Shown piece after piece: positions 33,889-46,367 of a stretch of 64,000 bases of DNA. How positions within the stretch are numbered: position 1 is the first letter of the stretch; each line of letters begins with the position of its first letter. The stretch lies in NCBI GenBank assembly GCA_021521415.1, contig JAIQDT010000188.1, positions 372,001 to 436,000 of the forward strand, given 5' to 3'. The notes beneath the pieces were generated by a model. The model saw only the letters and a program-made list of their open reading frames with translations, did no database searches and was not told where the DNA came from. The position numbers were made by a program, and so were the translations under genes. This DNA comes from Bidens hawaiensis (taxonomy: Eukaryota > Streptophyta > Magnoliopsida > Asterales > Asteraceae).

Positions 33889-34700
33889 CTGAACACACAA
33901 ACAACAACAAAAGAGCAAGTTATTCACTTTTCAACCTTACACATCCCCACACTTGGTTAACATTATGATTGAAGATGCTACTTAGACAAAAAAAAAAATT
34001 TTCAAAAAAAATTTTTGCATTATGTCCCCTATGTAGCTAATAATTTGCCCATAATTATGTTCCAACTCATACTAATCATCTTCAACCATAACCCATTCAA
34101 ACTCATTGTTCAGAAATTCAACAATTCAAGAAAGTGTGGTTAAAGAACAATTATGAACAACTTACAATTTCATTGAAATACACCATCAAGAATGACAATA
34201 AATTACATACCTTGATATTGTAGAGGACGAAGATGAACAAAACTTCAAAATACACCAAAACCCACAAAAATTCGGATTTGATTATCCAAAATCGACCAGC
34301 AAAACGAGAGATTCTCTCAAATACAGTGGTATAATTGAAAACCTTGTAAGATTCTAGCCAATTTAAACCCAATAATCAATTGATTTGGTTAAGAAACAAG
34401 AAAGTTATGATAGATGATGTATGGAGTTAGGGTTTGAAAGTTTGGAGAAGAAGAGGATCTTGGTGGAATGAATGGTGAAAAAGATAGAATCTAGTACGTG
34501 TGGTGTAAAATAAACTTTTTTTATATATATAACTCGAAGCCCGGTCTCCCAGCTCCAGGGTCCACCGTAAGCTACGGTGAACACCGTAGCCTACGGTGGC
34601 CTTGGTTCAAAAAATCCTACCGTACGACAGAGTGTAGCTAGCGTAGCTTTTTTCAACCCCACCGTAGCTTACGGTACCTACCGTAGGCTACGGTGGCCCC
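33889..34700 (-). promoter_or_regulatory. Internal promoter and 5' leader intron of Athila-2 ORF3 (predicted)
   Basis: In element orientation: dyads at 34700-34560 (CACCGTAGCTTACGGT-type units; one pair has 18-base arms two bases apart), then TATATATAAAAAAAG at 34532-34517, then a CT-rich leader (ACCCTAACTCC, CTCTTCTTCTCC). A consensus donor AAG|GTATGT follows with the intron starting at 34210, and an acceptor GTGTGTTCAG with the exon starting at 33888, one base before the ATG. The predicted intron is 322 nt. This is the layout of an ordinary plant gene 5' end. It is prediction only; no expression data were seen. Confidence 0.55.
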
Positions 34701-34946
34701 TGTAGGTTTTCAAATTTTTTTTTAACGAAATAGAATTACAACACGAGAACCTACAAAAACCAAAATATCAAAAATTACCCACCCCCCGTGAAAAATCTGA
34801 GTTGTCCCCAACACGGTAAAGAAAATTGTTTAAAAATTTCCCACACTTGAGTCGAACTTACTTAAGACGAGCATGGTAATTTTTAAAACCAAACTTAAGA
34901 GAAACTTAATTAACCTAAACTAAAATATATAACATACCTTGGCTTT

Positions 34947-36257
34947 TTAATTTGTTTCCTCATCCGGTGAGCGTAACAAGTAACTCACCCGATCCACATC
35001 GAGCATATTGATGTTCTTTCCTTCCAACTACGGTTTCAGGCTATGACCGTTCACCACTTGTTTTGTTTGCTCTTGAACATCTTCGATCTCCACATCACCA
35101 AACTGTCCCACTTTTGTAATGACATATGGGCCCATCCACTTGCTCTTTAACTTGCCCGGGAACAACTTTAACCTTGAATTATACAACCACACCTTTTAAC
35201 CCACTTCAAAAGTCCGTTTTCTCAACTTTGTATCATGGACTTTCTTTTGTTTGTCTTTGTACGCGGAAGCACATTCAAACGCTTCATCCCGGATTTCCTC
35301 GATCTCATTCAACTTCAACTTTCTCAATTCACCCGCTTCCTTATAATCTTCGTTGACATTCTTGATCGCCCAAAACGCCTTATGTGCCAACTCCATTGGT
35401 AAATGACACCCTTTCCCATAAACTAACTGATAAGGATTTGTGCCAATAGGAGTCTTGTAGGCGGTCCGATACGCCCACAGTGCATCATTTAACTTGGAAG
35501 ACCAATCCTTCCTATCGACCCGCACCGTCTTCATCAAGATTTCTTTGATTTAGCGATTGGACAATTCAACTTGTCCACTTGTTTGTGGATGATAAGGAGT
35601 AGCAATTCGGTGATTCACATTGTACCTTTTTAGAAGCTTCCCAAAGTTGAAGTTCTTGAAATGTGACCCACCATCACTTATAATAACCCGTGGGATGCCA
35701 AACCGAGCAAAGATGTTTGATTGAACGAATTTACAAACTACCGAATGGTCATTTGTTCTTGTTGCTACCGCTTCTACCCACTTGGACACATAATCAACTG
35801 CAACCAAGTTATATAAAAATCCATTCGAGTTTGGAAACGGGTCCATAAATTCAATTCCCCATACATCAAAAATCTCTAACATCAAAATCGGTTGCAATGG
35901 CATTTCATCCCGTTTCGAGATACTACCCAACTTTTGGCAATTCAAGCAATGTTGGGCATACTCACTTGCATCTTTAAAAATCGTGGGCCAATAAAACCCA
36001 CATTGGAGCAACCGATAACCCGTCTTTTGACCACTAAAATGACCTCCACACACCGATGCATGCGCATGAGTCAAAACTTCCCATACCTCGGAATCGGGAA
36101 TACACCTCCTTATCATTTGATCCGAACCAATCTTAAACAAGTCCGGTTCATCCCAAATATATTGTTTCACTTGGGCCATCAACCGTTGCCTTCTTTTCTT
36201 CACCCATGACTTGGAATTGACCCCGTTGCTAGATAATTCACAAAGTGGGCATACCAC
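34947..36257 (-). pseudogene. pol: Athila-2 integrase
   Basis: The zinc finger reads [19 protein letters not shown] with [10 protein letters not shown]. The core has [35 protein letters not shown] and [17 protein letters not shown], giving D, D and E. After one stop near 35548 the tail ([19 protein letters not shown]) and the C-terminal barrel (PGKLKSKWMGPYVITKVG) continue to TAA at 34949-34947. The frame is otherwise well kept compared with Athila-1. Confidence 0.88.
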
Positions 36258-38483
36258 GGTGTAGTCGACATGGCTAACAAATGTTCATCGTGAAACCGTT
36301 CGTTTATCACCATCGGGTCATCAACACCCTCTAACGGAATTAGGGATAGGTGATCCGCCATGACATTTTCACACCCCTTTTTATCCCGAACCTCTAAATG
36401 AAACTCTTGCAAAAGCAACACCCATCTAATTGACCGTGCTTTTGCATCCTTCTTTTCCATCAAATATCGAACCGCACTATGGTCCGAATAAACAATCACT
36501 TTACTCCCCCAAATATACGAGCGAAACTTATCCAAAGCATACACCACCACAAGCAATTCTTTTTTGGTGGTTGTATAATTAAGTTGCGCTTCGGATAATG
36601 TTTTACTCGCATAATAAAATGACCACCGGTTTTTTATCAACTTGTTAACCCAATACCGCTCCGATAGTATTATCACTAGCATCACACATGATCTCAAACG
36701 GCTTTGACCAATCCGGTGGTTGTAGAATGGGAGCTTTCACCAACTGTTCCTTCAAAACATTAAATGCTTGCACACACTCATTAGTAAAATCAAAAGGAGC
36801 ATCTTTTAATAATAAATTACATAAAGGTTTTGTGATAACACTAAATCCTTTAATAAATCTTCCATAAAAACCCGCATGCCCCAAAAATGACCTTACCCCT
36901 TTAATGTTTTTAGGTGGAGGTAAAGATGATATTACCCGAACCTTTGCCTTATCCACTTCCATTCCCCTTTCCGATATCACATGACCCAACACGATACCCT
37001 CTTGCACCATGAAGTGACTTTTATCCCAACTTAGAACTGAATTTGTCTCAACACACCTTTTTAAAACCTTTTCTAATTCATTGAGACAATTTTCATAAGT
37101 TGGACCAAAAATGGAAAAGTCATCCATAAATATCTCGAGTGACTCCCCGACCATATCCGAAAAAATACTCATCATACAACGTTGGAATGTGGTCGGGGCA
37201 TTACACAATCCGAATGACATTCGCCAAAAAGCAAAAGTGTCATACGGACAGGTGAAAGTGGTCTTGTGTTGGTCATCCGGGTGAATGGCAATTTGGTTAT
37301 AACCCGAGTACCCATGGAAAAAACAGTAATACTTTTGACCCGATAATTTTTCAATAATTTGGTCAATAAAAGGTCATGGAAAATGGTCTTTAGATGTGGC
37401 GGCGTTTAATTTACGATAATCAATGCAAACTCGCCACCCGGTGACCGGTCGGGTGGCAATTTTTTCACCGCTTTCCTCTTTAATTACTTGTATACCTGCT
37501 TTTTTTGGTACCACCTGTGTAGGACTTACCCATGCGCTATCCGAAATGGGATAGATGATTCCCGCATCCAACCACTTTACTACCTCTTTCTTCACAACTT
37601 CTCTCAAATTGGGATTCAACCTTCTTTGAGTCTCTCGGGTTGGTTTTGCCTCGTTGTTGGTGATGATTTTGTGCATAACTATAGATGGACTAATGCTTTT
37701 TAAATCGGCAATTGTCCAACCTATGGCAGCCTTGTTCGCCTTCAACACCTTCAACAATTCTTGTTCTTGGGCCTCTTCCAAATTAGATGCAATAATGACC
37801 GGTAATGTGTCATTATCCCCCAAAAACGCATACTTCAAGTGGCTTGGTAAATCCTTCAATTCCAACTTTGGTGGACTTTCCAATGACGATTTTGTACCCG
37901 AATCAATCACAGCTGGCAGACTTTCAATTTGATGAGTCCATGGTGGTCGTCCTTCTTTAACCGCCAACACGTCTTGATTTTTCTCTTCCATCCTCAATGC
38001 ACAAAGATGTACATGTTCAGAGAAATCACAAACACATGCTTCCAAAGCATCATCCTCATAATCGTGAGGTTCACACGTGTCAACAATATCTGCCATGAAA
38101 CACTCATCACCACATAAAGCATTAGATCCATTAGTGAACACATTTAATCTCATTTTACTATTTTCAAAAGCCATATCAACTGTGCCTGAGCGACAGTCAA
38201 TAATAGCATGAGCGGTGTTTAAAAACGGTCGACCCAATATAACATTTTGTTGTTGAGTTGAATCAACCGATGAGTAGTATAAGACCAAAAAGTCAACCGG
38301 ATAGTAAAATTCTTTATCTTTTACTATCACATCCCACACAATTCCTCTGGGAAGTTTATGGAACAAATCGGCTAACACAACCGTTATCTCAGCTCGTTTT
38401 AAAGGACCAAAATCATATTGGTCGTATAAACCCCCCGGAAGAATACTTACTCCGGCCCCAAGATCTAGTAACGCCTTAGACAT
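36200..38483 (-). pseudogene. pol: Athila-2 protease, reverse transcriptase and RNase H
   Basis: The protease core is KALLDLGAGVSILPGGLYD with ILGRPFLNTAHAIIDC. RT begins LREVVKKEVVKWLDAGIIYP and GWRVCIDYRKLNAATSKDHF. A stop at about 37373 falls inside the finger domain, then RMSFGLCNAPTTFQRCMMSI and EIFMDDFSIFGPTYENCL carry the MDD catalytic pair. RNase H ([39 protein letters not shown]) is in a shifted frame from about 36697 and shifts back near 36215. At least two frameshifts and one stop make it inactive. Confidence 0.88.
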
Positions 38484-39811
38484 TTGAAAATCGCCTAGTT
38501 GAATGTTAATTAAGGGCGTCCCCGGATCTTGAAGCTAAGGAGGAAGATCTCCTTTTAAAATAGCACTCACCCGCTCAGTTAAATCCACTCGTAGAGGCAC
38601 TTTTGTTGCCTCTTTTGAGTGCACAATTCTTTCAAAAATTTTGCATATGCGAGTACTTGCTTAATTGCCTCAAGTAGAGGTTAATTTACCTTTACTTGTT
38701 TAAAAACTTCCCACGTCTCTTCTTTTTGAGGACCTCTTCTGGAAATTATATTCTTCTTACCTGGGTCAAGTAAAGCCGAAGGAAATGGAACCACCTTTGG
38801 TTCTACTTGCTTATTTTCATCGTTTACATTTGAAGTTTGACCCGGATTTTTTAACGGTTTTTCAAAAGTGACATGTTTAGTGAGTTTATTTGTTACTATT
38901 TCATCATCACTTTCGTTACCGGTAATATCCTCAACTTCCCCATCAACCACACCCGGTGATAAATCTTTTTTATATTCTTTACCACTTCTTAAAACACTAA
39001 CGTGATTAATAGGAACATTACGAGAAGAGTTATGAGAAGGATTTACCTTTGTGTCGCTTGGCAATTAACCTTTTTTCTTCTTCAACTCGGACACTTCAGT
39101 TGCGAGTTGACCCATTTGTGTAGTCAAAGATTGGATGGCCTTATCTCTTACTTCATCCTTTTGCATTCGCGCCTCATCAAGTTGATTTCTTCGTTGCATG
39201 TCTTGTTGCATCAACTTCAACATGTCCATAACCTCATTACCACTCGATGAACTTTGACCCGTTGACCCACCTTGACCGTCACCCCCTTGACCTTAAAATC
39301 CTTGATTATTCCCACCATGATAATTACCTTGGTTATTATATTGTTGGCGAGGGCCATAATTGCTATGATTTCCTTGAAAATTCGGGTTAGATTGAGTGGC
39401 CGGATTTCCATAATGAAAATTCGGGTGATTCCTTAACCCGGGTGGTAGGTGTTGGAGTTCATGTTGTAATTTCTACCACCTCCCCCTTGGAGTGCATTCA
39501 CCTCTTCTACCGGTGCTTGACCTACCGTACATACCTCTGTTGCATGACCCAATTCGTTACAATTTGTACAAACATTGATGACTTGATTAGTGGTTTGTAC
39601 ATTTCCTTCTTCCACGGCTTGCACTTGCGGTTTACCAATCGCTGGTCTCACTCTTCTACCGGTTTGAGCCTTTCTCTTTGAAGTAACCGCCATTTATTTC
39701 AAATACCCAATCGTCTTGTTCATAATTGGTACCAAATGTACCATTAGTGATCAACCGCAAATCCCGTTCATCCTCCATACTCAAACCCTCATGAAATGCA
39801 TTCAACAACTC
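38484..39811 (-). pseudogene. gag: Athila-2 gag, C-terminal part, cut by C1
   Basis: At the right edge the sequence reads ELLNAFHEGLSMEDERDLRL, an Athila gag capsid end, and stops at the C1 insertion (39811). In another frame it holds a knuckle CTNCNELGHATEVC (about 39590-39550). An Asn/Gln/Gly-rich stretch, a coiled segment (AIQSLTTQMGQLATEVSEL) and a Lys-rich linker toward the protease follow (39064-38681). Several frame changes are present. Confidence 0.8.
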
Positions 39812-40322
39812 TGTTAGTGCACGGTTTTGCGTCTAAAGTCTTTGTATTTAAAGTTAACGTTTTGTTAATGTTTCTTGTAATAATAGTTTTATTTATTAAC
39901 CAGTTCGCTAAGTTAAAGGCTAGTTCGCTAGGGGATGTTAGCGAACTATCCAAGTAATGTATACCTTCCTGGTTCGCTAGAAATTTTAACGAATCAGGGG
40001 GTGCTTCGTTATGGTTATTTATGTAACGAAGGGGAAGCTGGTTCGCTAGGGGATGTTAGCGAACCAGATTACCCTCTATATATATTGAACTACTGTCCAC
40101 TTTTAAGATAAGTTTTTGAGTTAATTAACGAATGGTTGTCCAAACTCTCTCTCAAGCTTCACCTAATATTATACAGATAATATATTGATAATAGATATAC
40201 ATAAATAACACTGAATCAATGTTAATTATGAGCTAGATCCTTAATCGTATTAATAGTATAAACACATATCTGAGATCTGTTAGTGGTTATTGTTATTGAT
40301 ACGAATCATACGGGTTCCAACA
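39812..40322 (+). repeat. C1 5' LTR with dyads and TATA box
   Basis: It runs from TGTTAGTGCACGG to GGTTCCAACA, 511 bp, with TGTT/AACA ends. GGTTCGCTA and TAGCGAACC form inverted pairs around GGGGATGT at about 39920-39948 and 40039-40066. Directly after the last one is CTCTATATATATTG (TATA box, 40077-40086). The left flank in Athila-2 is AACTC. The right partner is not visible. Confidence 0.85.
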
Positions 40323-40324
40323 AG

Positions 40325-40336
40325 TGGTATCAGAGC
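40325..40336 (+). other. C1 primer-binding site (tRNA-Met type)
   Basis: TGGTATCAGAGC, an exact match to the usual plant initiator tRNA-Met primer site, lies two bases after the LTR. Confidence 0.93.
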
Positions 40337-41381
40337 TGTTGGCGCTCTTACACTTGATTTGGTTTGATATTGTTATCGTTTTTATTAATTTTTCTGTTTA
40401 AGCGTTTTTGAATCTATTTATGGTTAAATTGTTTGAATTATGAACAATTTGGACTGAATTTGGGTTGATTAAGGTATTGGTAAGGATTTGTGAGGTGGAA
40501 TTGAGGTTTGAATTGGATCTGTGTGGATTGGTTTTGGATTCGGTTTAAGTCCGAAACAGGGGATAGTTTTTGGTGTAATTGAATTGGTTTAGGATGTTAA
40601 TCGGTTACGAGGTTTAGTATACTGGATTCGGAATTGGTTTACGAGGATATTGGTAGGTCGATTGTGCGATTTGGTTGAACAACGAAGTCGTATTACGGAT
40701 TTAACAATTCTGGGTTTCTGGGTTGATGTTCATAATTTTCTGGAAATTCACTTTGAATGTTTGAAGATTTGAAGATTCGAAGATGAATCTGATTCGTTAT
40801 CATCTTCCTGGTGTTTCGCTATATGTTTATTCGTGATTATTCGTGATTCATTATCAAATTTGTTACTTCGTTACCTTATTCGTTAGCCAGTTAGTGTGAG
40901 TTATTGGTTCGTGTTATCTAGTTCGTTATCTAGATTAACCGATTCGTGTGACACGCGTCCACGTTGGGATTTGTATCAAACAACCTTTGCCACATGGCAT
41001 AAGGTGTCAGAGTTTGTTACAAACGGTTGTAACAACCTGATTCACTATAGTGTGATTCGCTAATCCACTGTAGCTGATTCGTTAAGTATTCCTTAGTGAT
41101 TCGCTAAGTTTATTTTGGCGATTCGTTACTGATTACTATCTGATTCGCTAAACTAATCCTTTGTGATTCGTTTGGTCAATTCGTTAAGTTGACTTGTGAT
41201 TCGCTAAACCTTCATCTCATTCGTTATATGTTTCGCCATTTTGTCAATCTTAATCTTGTTAAGAGTTGATTTGTTAAACACTGTTCACAGTTCGCTATAA
41301 CTGTTCACAGTTCGCTATAACTGTTCACAGATTGTTAAATTTTATTTGTTACACCCTTTAAATTTTTGAAACTTTTCAAAG
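40337..41381 (+). other. C1 leader with TTCGCTA/TTCGTTA repeats
   Basis: About one kilobase without an ORF. From about 40790 to 41340 it is filled with short phrases GATTCGCTAA, GATTCGTTA and TTCGTTATCT, and ends with three copies of CTGTTCACAG at 41280-41331 separated by TTCGCTATAA. The gag ATG at 41382 follows TTTTCAAAG. Confidence 0.75.
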
Positions 41382-43781
41382 ATGGCCGGTATGTATGCAT
41401 TAGCGTCTCAAAACATGTTAATGCAACGGACGTTGCAACTTGATACCGAGATAGGTTCGCATTCTAAATGTCCAAGATTGATGAAGTTCAGTGACTTTGC
41501 CAAGTGGGAACCTCGGTTTCGTGCACATTTGGGATCTGTTCATCCTGATTGCTCTTACTGTCTTGATGAAGTTTATGTGGCACCAATGATTGGTGATGAT
41601 ACTATTGGATATACTCCTAAAGTTGTTTCTCAATATTCACAAGAAGAGAAGAAAGCTTTAGAAATCGAGATAAAAGCCTATTCTACGCTTACTATGGCAT
41701 TACCAGAAAATATCTTTCATCAAGTTGGTAGTATCAAGAGATGTGCGTCTTTATTTCAACATCTGCGTATGAGAAGTATGGGAAACACAGTTGAGAGTAA
41801 GAAAGTGATGCTCAAGTTTCAGTTTCGAAACTTTAATTTATTGAAGGGAGAAACAGTTGAAGAAATGACTACTAGATTTAGTCATTTAATTGCTGAAATG
41901 GACAAGATGAAAATGGAGATTTTTGAGAGGGATAAAATTGAAACTATTAAGAGTGTGCTTCCAAGTTCTTACTCAACATTTCTAATGGTCTTGAAAGAAA
42001 ATGACTATTTCTTGAATGAAGACTTGACGGCACTTGAATTTTTACAAAAGATCGAAGCCAGAGAGTATGATCTTAAGTGTCAAAAATCCTCCAAAGAAAA
42101 TCAAGATCCAGCTTTCTATGGTGGAAGTATGCCTCTTAGTTCAACGATCTCTCCAATCACTGCTTTTCTTACTCATGCTGCAAGTGAACAAGAATCAACT
42201 ATGGTTAATGATCCAAAAGTTTGTTTTTACTCTGCTGGTAATTCGGGTGGTTCTAGAAGTTCAACTAATACAAATCCATTTGCTACACCACCTAGTGTTA
42301 ATATGAAGGAAGCTGAGCAAAACTTTGCTTTTCTGACGGCTTTTATGTCATCATATGAAAACTTAGTGAGTAGTAAGATTGCCACAAGTGATTTAACAGA
42401 TGAGGACTATGATCAGATAGATCCAGATGATCTAGAAATCATGGATTTAAAATAGAACATGGCTATGATCATCCGTAAAGTTAAAAGATTCATGCAGAGA
42501 ACTGGAAAAGATCTTCCAGCTTTAAACAAGAAGTTGTGATTTGACAAATTAAAAGTAAAGTGTTATAATTGTCAAGAATTTGGGCATTTCGCGAAGGAAT
42601 GTGACAAACCAAGGAAAGAATACACTGGTTCTCGTGGTCAAAATCAAAATGCTTCTTCTTCTTCATGAGGAAGTGATGCTGAAAAGAAACCATCTTCTTC
42701 TTCAACACAAGCAATGTTAGCAGATGGAACCGACTGGTCACAACGGTTACTATGCAATGATGTTCAAGCAAATTTGGCTATGTTTGGGTTACATAAAGAT
42801 TGTCAAGATGCAACTGGTAGTGAGATGTCTTCTGATAATGATTCTGGATCTGATTCTGATGACTCTCACGACAAGTCTTCCAAATCAATATTTGCTTGCA
42901 TGGCCAAAATCAATGAGGTTAGTAACTCTATTTCTGCTACTTCATCTGTTAAGGTATCATGTGTTGACTGTGAATCTAACAAATCTAAGTTAGAAGTTTT
43001 AAAAATCAAAATGATAGTCTAATAAGAGAAATTGCTTCTCTTAAGGATACTTATCGACAATCTCTTGAGTCTTAAATGAGATCTCGAGAAAAGATTGAAG
43101 CATTGTCGACAAGTAACCACGATCTCAAGGCTGAGTTATCTGTGAAGATAACAATTAATGAACAAAAGTTTCAAGAAATATTGAAACATCGTTCTAAGAT
43201 AACTGAGCTTGAGAATGAGGTTCTTGAGTTGAAAAACAAGTTGGGTAAATTTCGAAATTCTTCATTTTTGTTAAATGAAATTATCGAATTTTCTAGAAAA
43301 CAAAAGGACTCCAAGAAAGGTATTGGTTTTGTTGAAATTCCACCACCTTTTCATAATGATTATAAAATTAATCCTTTTGCAAGAAAAGAAGAGGATTTGA
43401 TTCAAAAAGAATCTGTGATTTCTGAAAAATCTAAATTGGTTAAACCTGAAATTGTCAAACCCCAAGTTGCTCCTCAAAAACCTCATGTGGAAAGTAAAAA
43501 GGTCCTTGTTGAAAATGTTGATAAAGTGATTATTGAAGATGTGTTTGAACCTGAGATAATACACAGGAATAAGAACATTCCTAGTTCTAATCATATTCTT
43601 TGCGAACCTCAAGAGTTTGAGGAAGTTGTGTATGGCTCATTCAAATCTAAAGTGAACAAGGAAGAAACTGTGAAAACCAAACCAGTGAGGGCAAAGAAGT
43701 CAGTTAAACCAAAGATTTCTGACGAGGACTTAATGCATTTCATTAATCCTCCGAGTTCTAAGTCTTCATCGGCTAGAGTTT
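41382..43781 (+). pseudogene. gag: C1 gag (first part), interrupted by the SIRE block
   Basis: ATG at 41382 (MAGMYALASQNML). The copia gag core has MKFSDFAKWEPRFRAHLG and LKGETVEEMTTRFSHLIAEM. Stops at 42453 (TAG), about 42537 (TGA) and about 42666 (TGA) break the frame around the zinc knuckle CYNCQEFGHFAKEC (about 42563-42604). After 42714 the frame reopens: an acidic segment, MAKINEVSNS, then a coiled-coil region (43076-43290) with one frame change and one stop. Its partner in SIRE is 46931-49570. The sequence is cut at 43781 within the AGTTT duplication. A donor-like GAG|GTTAGT lies at 42915-42923. Confidence 0.85.
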
Positions 43782-44168
43782 TGTTGGTACATAGATGTCA
43801 GTAGTTCATATGTATAAAGTCTGTAATCGAGTCTGTAATATTGTTTATGTAATTGTTTGTGTAACAGCGAAGTTGTTGACAAGTTCGCTTAGGCGAACTT
43901 GTTAACCAAGCGAAGTTGTTGACAAGTTCGCCTAGGCGAACTTGTTCAACGAGCGAAGTTATTGACAACTTCGCCTGAGGCGAAGTTGTTGTGTATTTAA
44001 GTAACCTACGGGTTACTGTTTCAGTGTTGGTCATTTTAGGTTTTGGTTGATCGAGTTCAGTTACGTGTGAGTCTATTGACGTGAGTCTGTAAGCATCTCG
44101 GTTTGAGTTATCAATATAACGTGTGGTTGTTCGTATTGTGTGTACGTGTGTTCGTGAGCTAATATTCT
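43782..44168 (+). repeat. LTR A of the SIRE block, 3'-truncated
   Basis: It matches the first 387 bp of LTRs B and C, then changes at 44169 to a seven-base filler (GATTATG) and, from 44176, to ORF3 sequence equivalent to 56177 onward. It includes the GCGAACTTG dyads and the TATTTAAG box. Confidence 0.92.
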
Positions 44169-44175
44169 GATTATG

Positions 44176-45835
44176 GAGAATTGTTGATGACGAAGATGAG
44201 GAAGATGATGAAGAGGAGGCAGTACAGCTGGTGCGAAAGCGCTCAAGAAGGGAAACGACAGGTATGGGTGTAGGAGCCGGAGAGACTTCAAGGTTTGCAC
44301 GTTTTGCTCCACCTACCTTGTCTGGTATGTCCCTTGTTCCTACCTCTATGCAGGTATCGAGTACAAGCGCTACGGTTGTTCCCGTAGTGGCTACATCGTC
44401 GGCTGACATTCCACAGATCACAGCCGTCCAGACGTCGGCTCCAGAAATTGTGTCTTTACCACCTCAAACGCGTACTCCACCGGTGGTAGTAGCACGATTT
44501 GTTGAGTCTACAGTCACCACTACTGCAGGAGTATCGGGTACGGTACCACCTGCGGACACGCCCAGTTCTGACTCGGATCGGATAGCTTCACTAGAGCGGA
44601 TTGTAGCTGAGCAGTCAAAGACTATTCAAAGCCTAGTGGAAGCAAATCAACTGCAGGCATCCCTCCTGGCTGAGCACGGGAAAATAATAGATGCCTTGAA
44701 GGTTTTCTTGGCATCTCAGGGGGAGATGAGCTGTAGAGGAGATGAGTTGAGGACCAAGCGTCGAGAAGACCGAGACGATGATCCCAATGCACCGGAAGGT
44801 GCAGGTGGTGAGCTGCCAAGAACCTCACAAGCTCTTGGGGCTTCCACAACTGAGGGGGAGTCTACCGAAGCGGCTGGTGGTGATGATGACGTGATCGATG
44901 CGCTGAAGGAACTTGATGATGACATGTTCAGCGACGATGTATTATTTGATGAAGATGTTCTGCCAATCAGTGAGATTGAAAAGATTGGTGCAGAAGTTAT
45001 TGTTGAGGATGTGATAGAGGAAGGAGAGATTGTGGTTGAAAATGTCGAGCACGAGATCCCTGAAGTTGAGAAAGCCGATGTGAGGGCTGAGATGGATGAG
45101 ACTACTGAGTGGGAGGAGCAGCCTAGGTGGAAGGAAGGCTGTGCTCATTGGTTTATCAAGACCAAGAAGCCTGCTGTTCCAGCCATGTTCAAGAAAAGCT
45201 ATAACATTAAAGGCTATGCTGAGGCGAAGAAGGGAATCATCTGTTGGATTTATGATGAACAGATCAAGTTATTTGTGGTAAAACGTTATGATGGCATTCA
45301 ATACTTCAAGAGAATGTTGAGATCTTTCAACACGTTGCCGGAATGCGAGGTGAAAGATTTGGGCAGATTGGGCCTGATAAACAGAAGTAACAACAATATG
45401 GCAAGAATGATTGAGAAGATTGTGTGGAAAGAAGGCGTAAAAGAAAAGAAGTTTGAACTATTAAAGCCACAGAAGGGAAAGCTCGTGGAGGATACAGAGA
45501 GGGGATTGAGAGCAGATGGCAAGCCATGGATGATGATGAAGTACAAGCCGATCCGATGCATCGAGGAGGTTCCAATGAAGAATATGCCTCAAGATGTGTT
45601 GAAGAATCTAAAATGGTGGTACGTTGATTGCCAGACTGCTGAAGCCGTGGTGGAAGACGAAGATGAACAAGAAGTGCTGAGGGTGTATGACCCGATGCAT
45701 CTTGTTAACTTATCGAAAGCTGATTTGCAAGCGTTGAACGAAAAGAAGATATTCTATATTCCTGCTTGGAAGGATGAAGCAAGGAAATATCAGCGAGTAG
45801 TCACGGTGTGTGTTAGAGAAGGAGTGCACGCATGA
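44176..45835 (+). pseudogene. Truncated extra copy of SIRE ORF3 (C-terminal part)
   Basis: It corresponds to 56177-57836 with a constant offset of 12001 bp. It is fully open and differs from the full copy at about nine residues, for example Lys to Arg in RKRSRRETTG and Glu to Val in DALKVFLASQ. It has no start codon or promoter of its own. It retains the coiled coil (IASLERIVAEQSKTIQSLVE), the acidic stretch and the C-terminal domain ending VVTVCVREGVHA. Confidence 0.9.
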
Positions 45836-45889
45836 AGATACAGGATTACAAGACACAAGCTACGAAGATCAAGATATGAAGCTACTGCC

Positions 45890-45898
45890 AAGGGGGAG
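45890..45898 (+). other. Polypurine tract before LTR B
   Basis: AAGGGGGAG lies two bases before the TGTTGGTAC start of LTR B. The same tract precedes LTR C at 57891-57899. Confidence 0.9.
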
Positions 45899-45900
45899 TC

Positions 45901-46365
45901 TGTTGGTACATAGATGTCAGTAGTTCATATGTATAAAGTCTGTAATCGAGTCTGTAATATTGTTTATGTAATTGTTTGTGTAACAGCGAAGTTGTTGACA
46001 AGTTCGCTTAGGCGAAATTGTTAACCAAGCGAAGTTGTTGACAAGTTCGCCTAGGCGAACTTGTTCAACGAGCGAAGTTATTGACAACTTCGCCTGAGGC
46101 GAAGTTGTCGTGTATTTAAGTAACCTACGGGTTACTGTTTCAGTGTTGGTCATTTTAGGTTTTGGTTGATCGAGTTCAGTTACGTGTGAGTCTATTGACG
46201 TGAGTCTGTAAGCATCTCGGTTTGAGTTATCAATATAACGTGTGGTTGTTCGTATTGTGTGTACGTGTGTTCGTGAGCTAATATTCTACGTCCGTAACGA
46301 TCTACACAGGGATTCCGCACCTGTGTATATCGGGATATCTCGTGTGATCCGTCAGGGAACTTACA
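45901..46365 (+). repeat. LTR B, shared middle LTR of the SIRE block
   Basis: It runs from TGTTGGTACATAG to GGGAACTTACA, 465 bp. It serves as 3' LTR of the truncated unit and 5' LTR of the full unit. Inverted GGCGAACTTG and CAAGTTCGCC pairs occupy about 45985-46107, immediately followed by TATTTAAG (46113-46120), the likely TATA box. Confidence 0.93.
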
Positions 46366-46367
46366 AT

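Larger units (their letters stand above)
29576..39811 (-). mobile_element. Athila-2 element, 3' portion
   Basis: On the minus strand the order is gag (from 39811), protease, RT, RNase H, integrase, a promoter-like module, ORF3, an untranslated tail and a probable 3' LTR at 29576-30713. The 5' LTR and gag start are missing from the window because copia C1 inserted in gag at 39811/39812. Domain order and protein wording match Athila-1, but the DNA and dyad motifs differ, so it is a separate family. It is defective (stops and frameshifts in pol and ORF3). Confidence 0.88.

Noticed and set aside
40325..40336. tRNA gene fragment (TGGTATCAGAGC, also near 7401 and 46368)
   Set aside because: These are primer-binding sites complementary to tRNA-Met directly after LTRs; no cloverleaf surrounds them.
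44231..45835. Independent host gene of 534 codons
   Set aside because: It is a C-terminal duplicate of SIRE ORF3 with a constant 12001-bp offset and begins in a deletion joint, without start codon or promoter.
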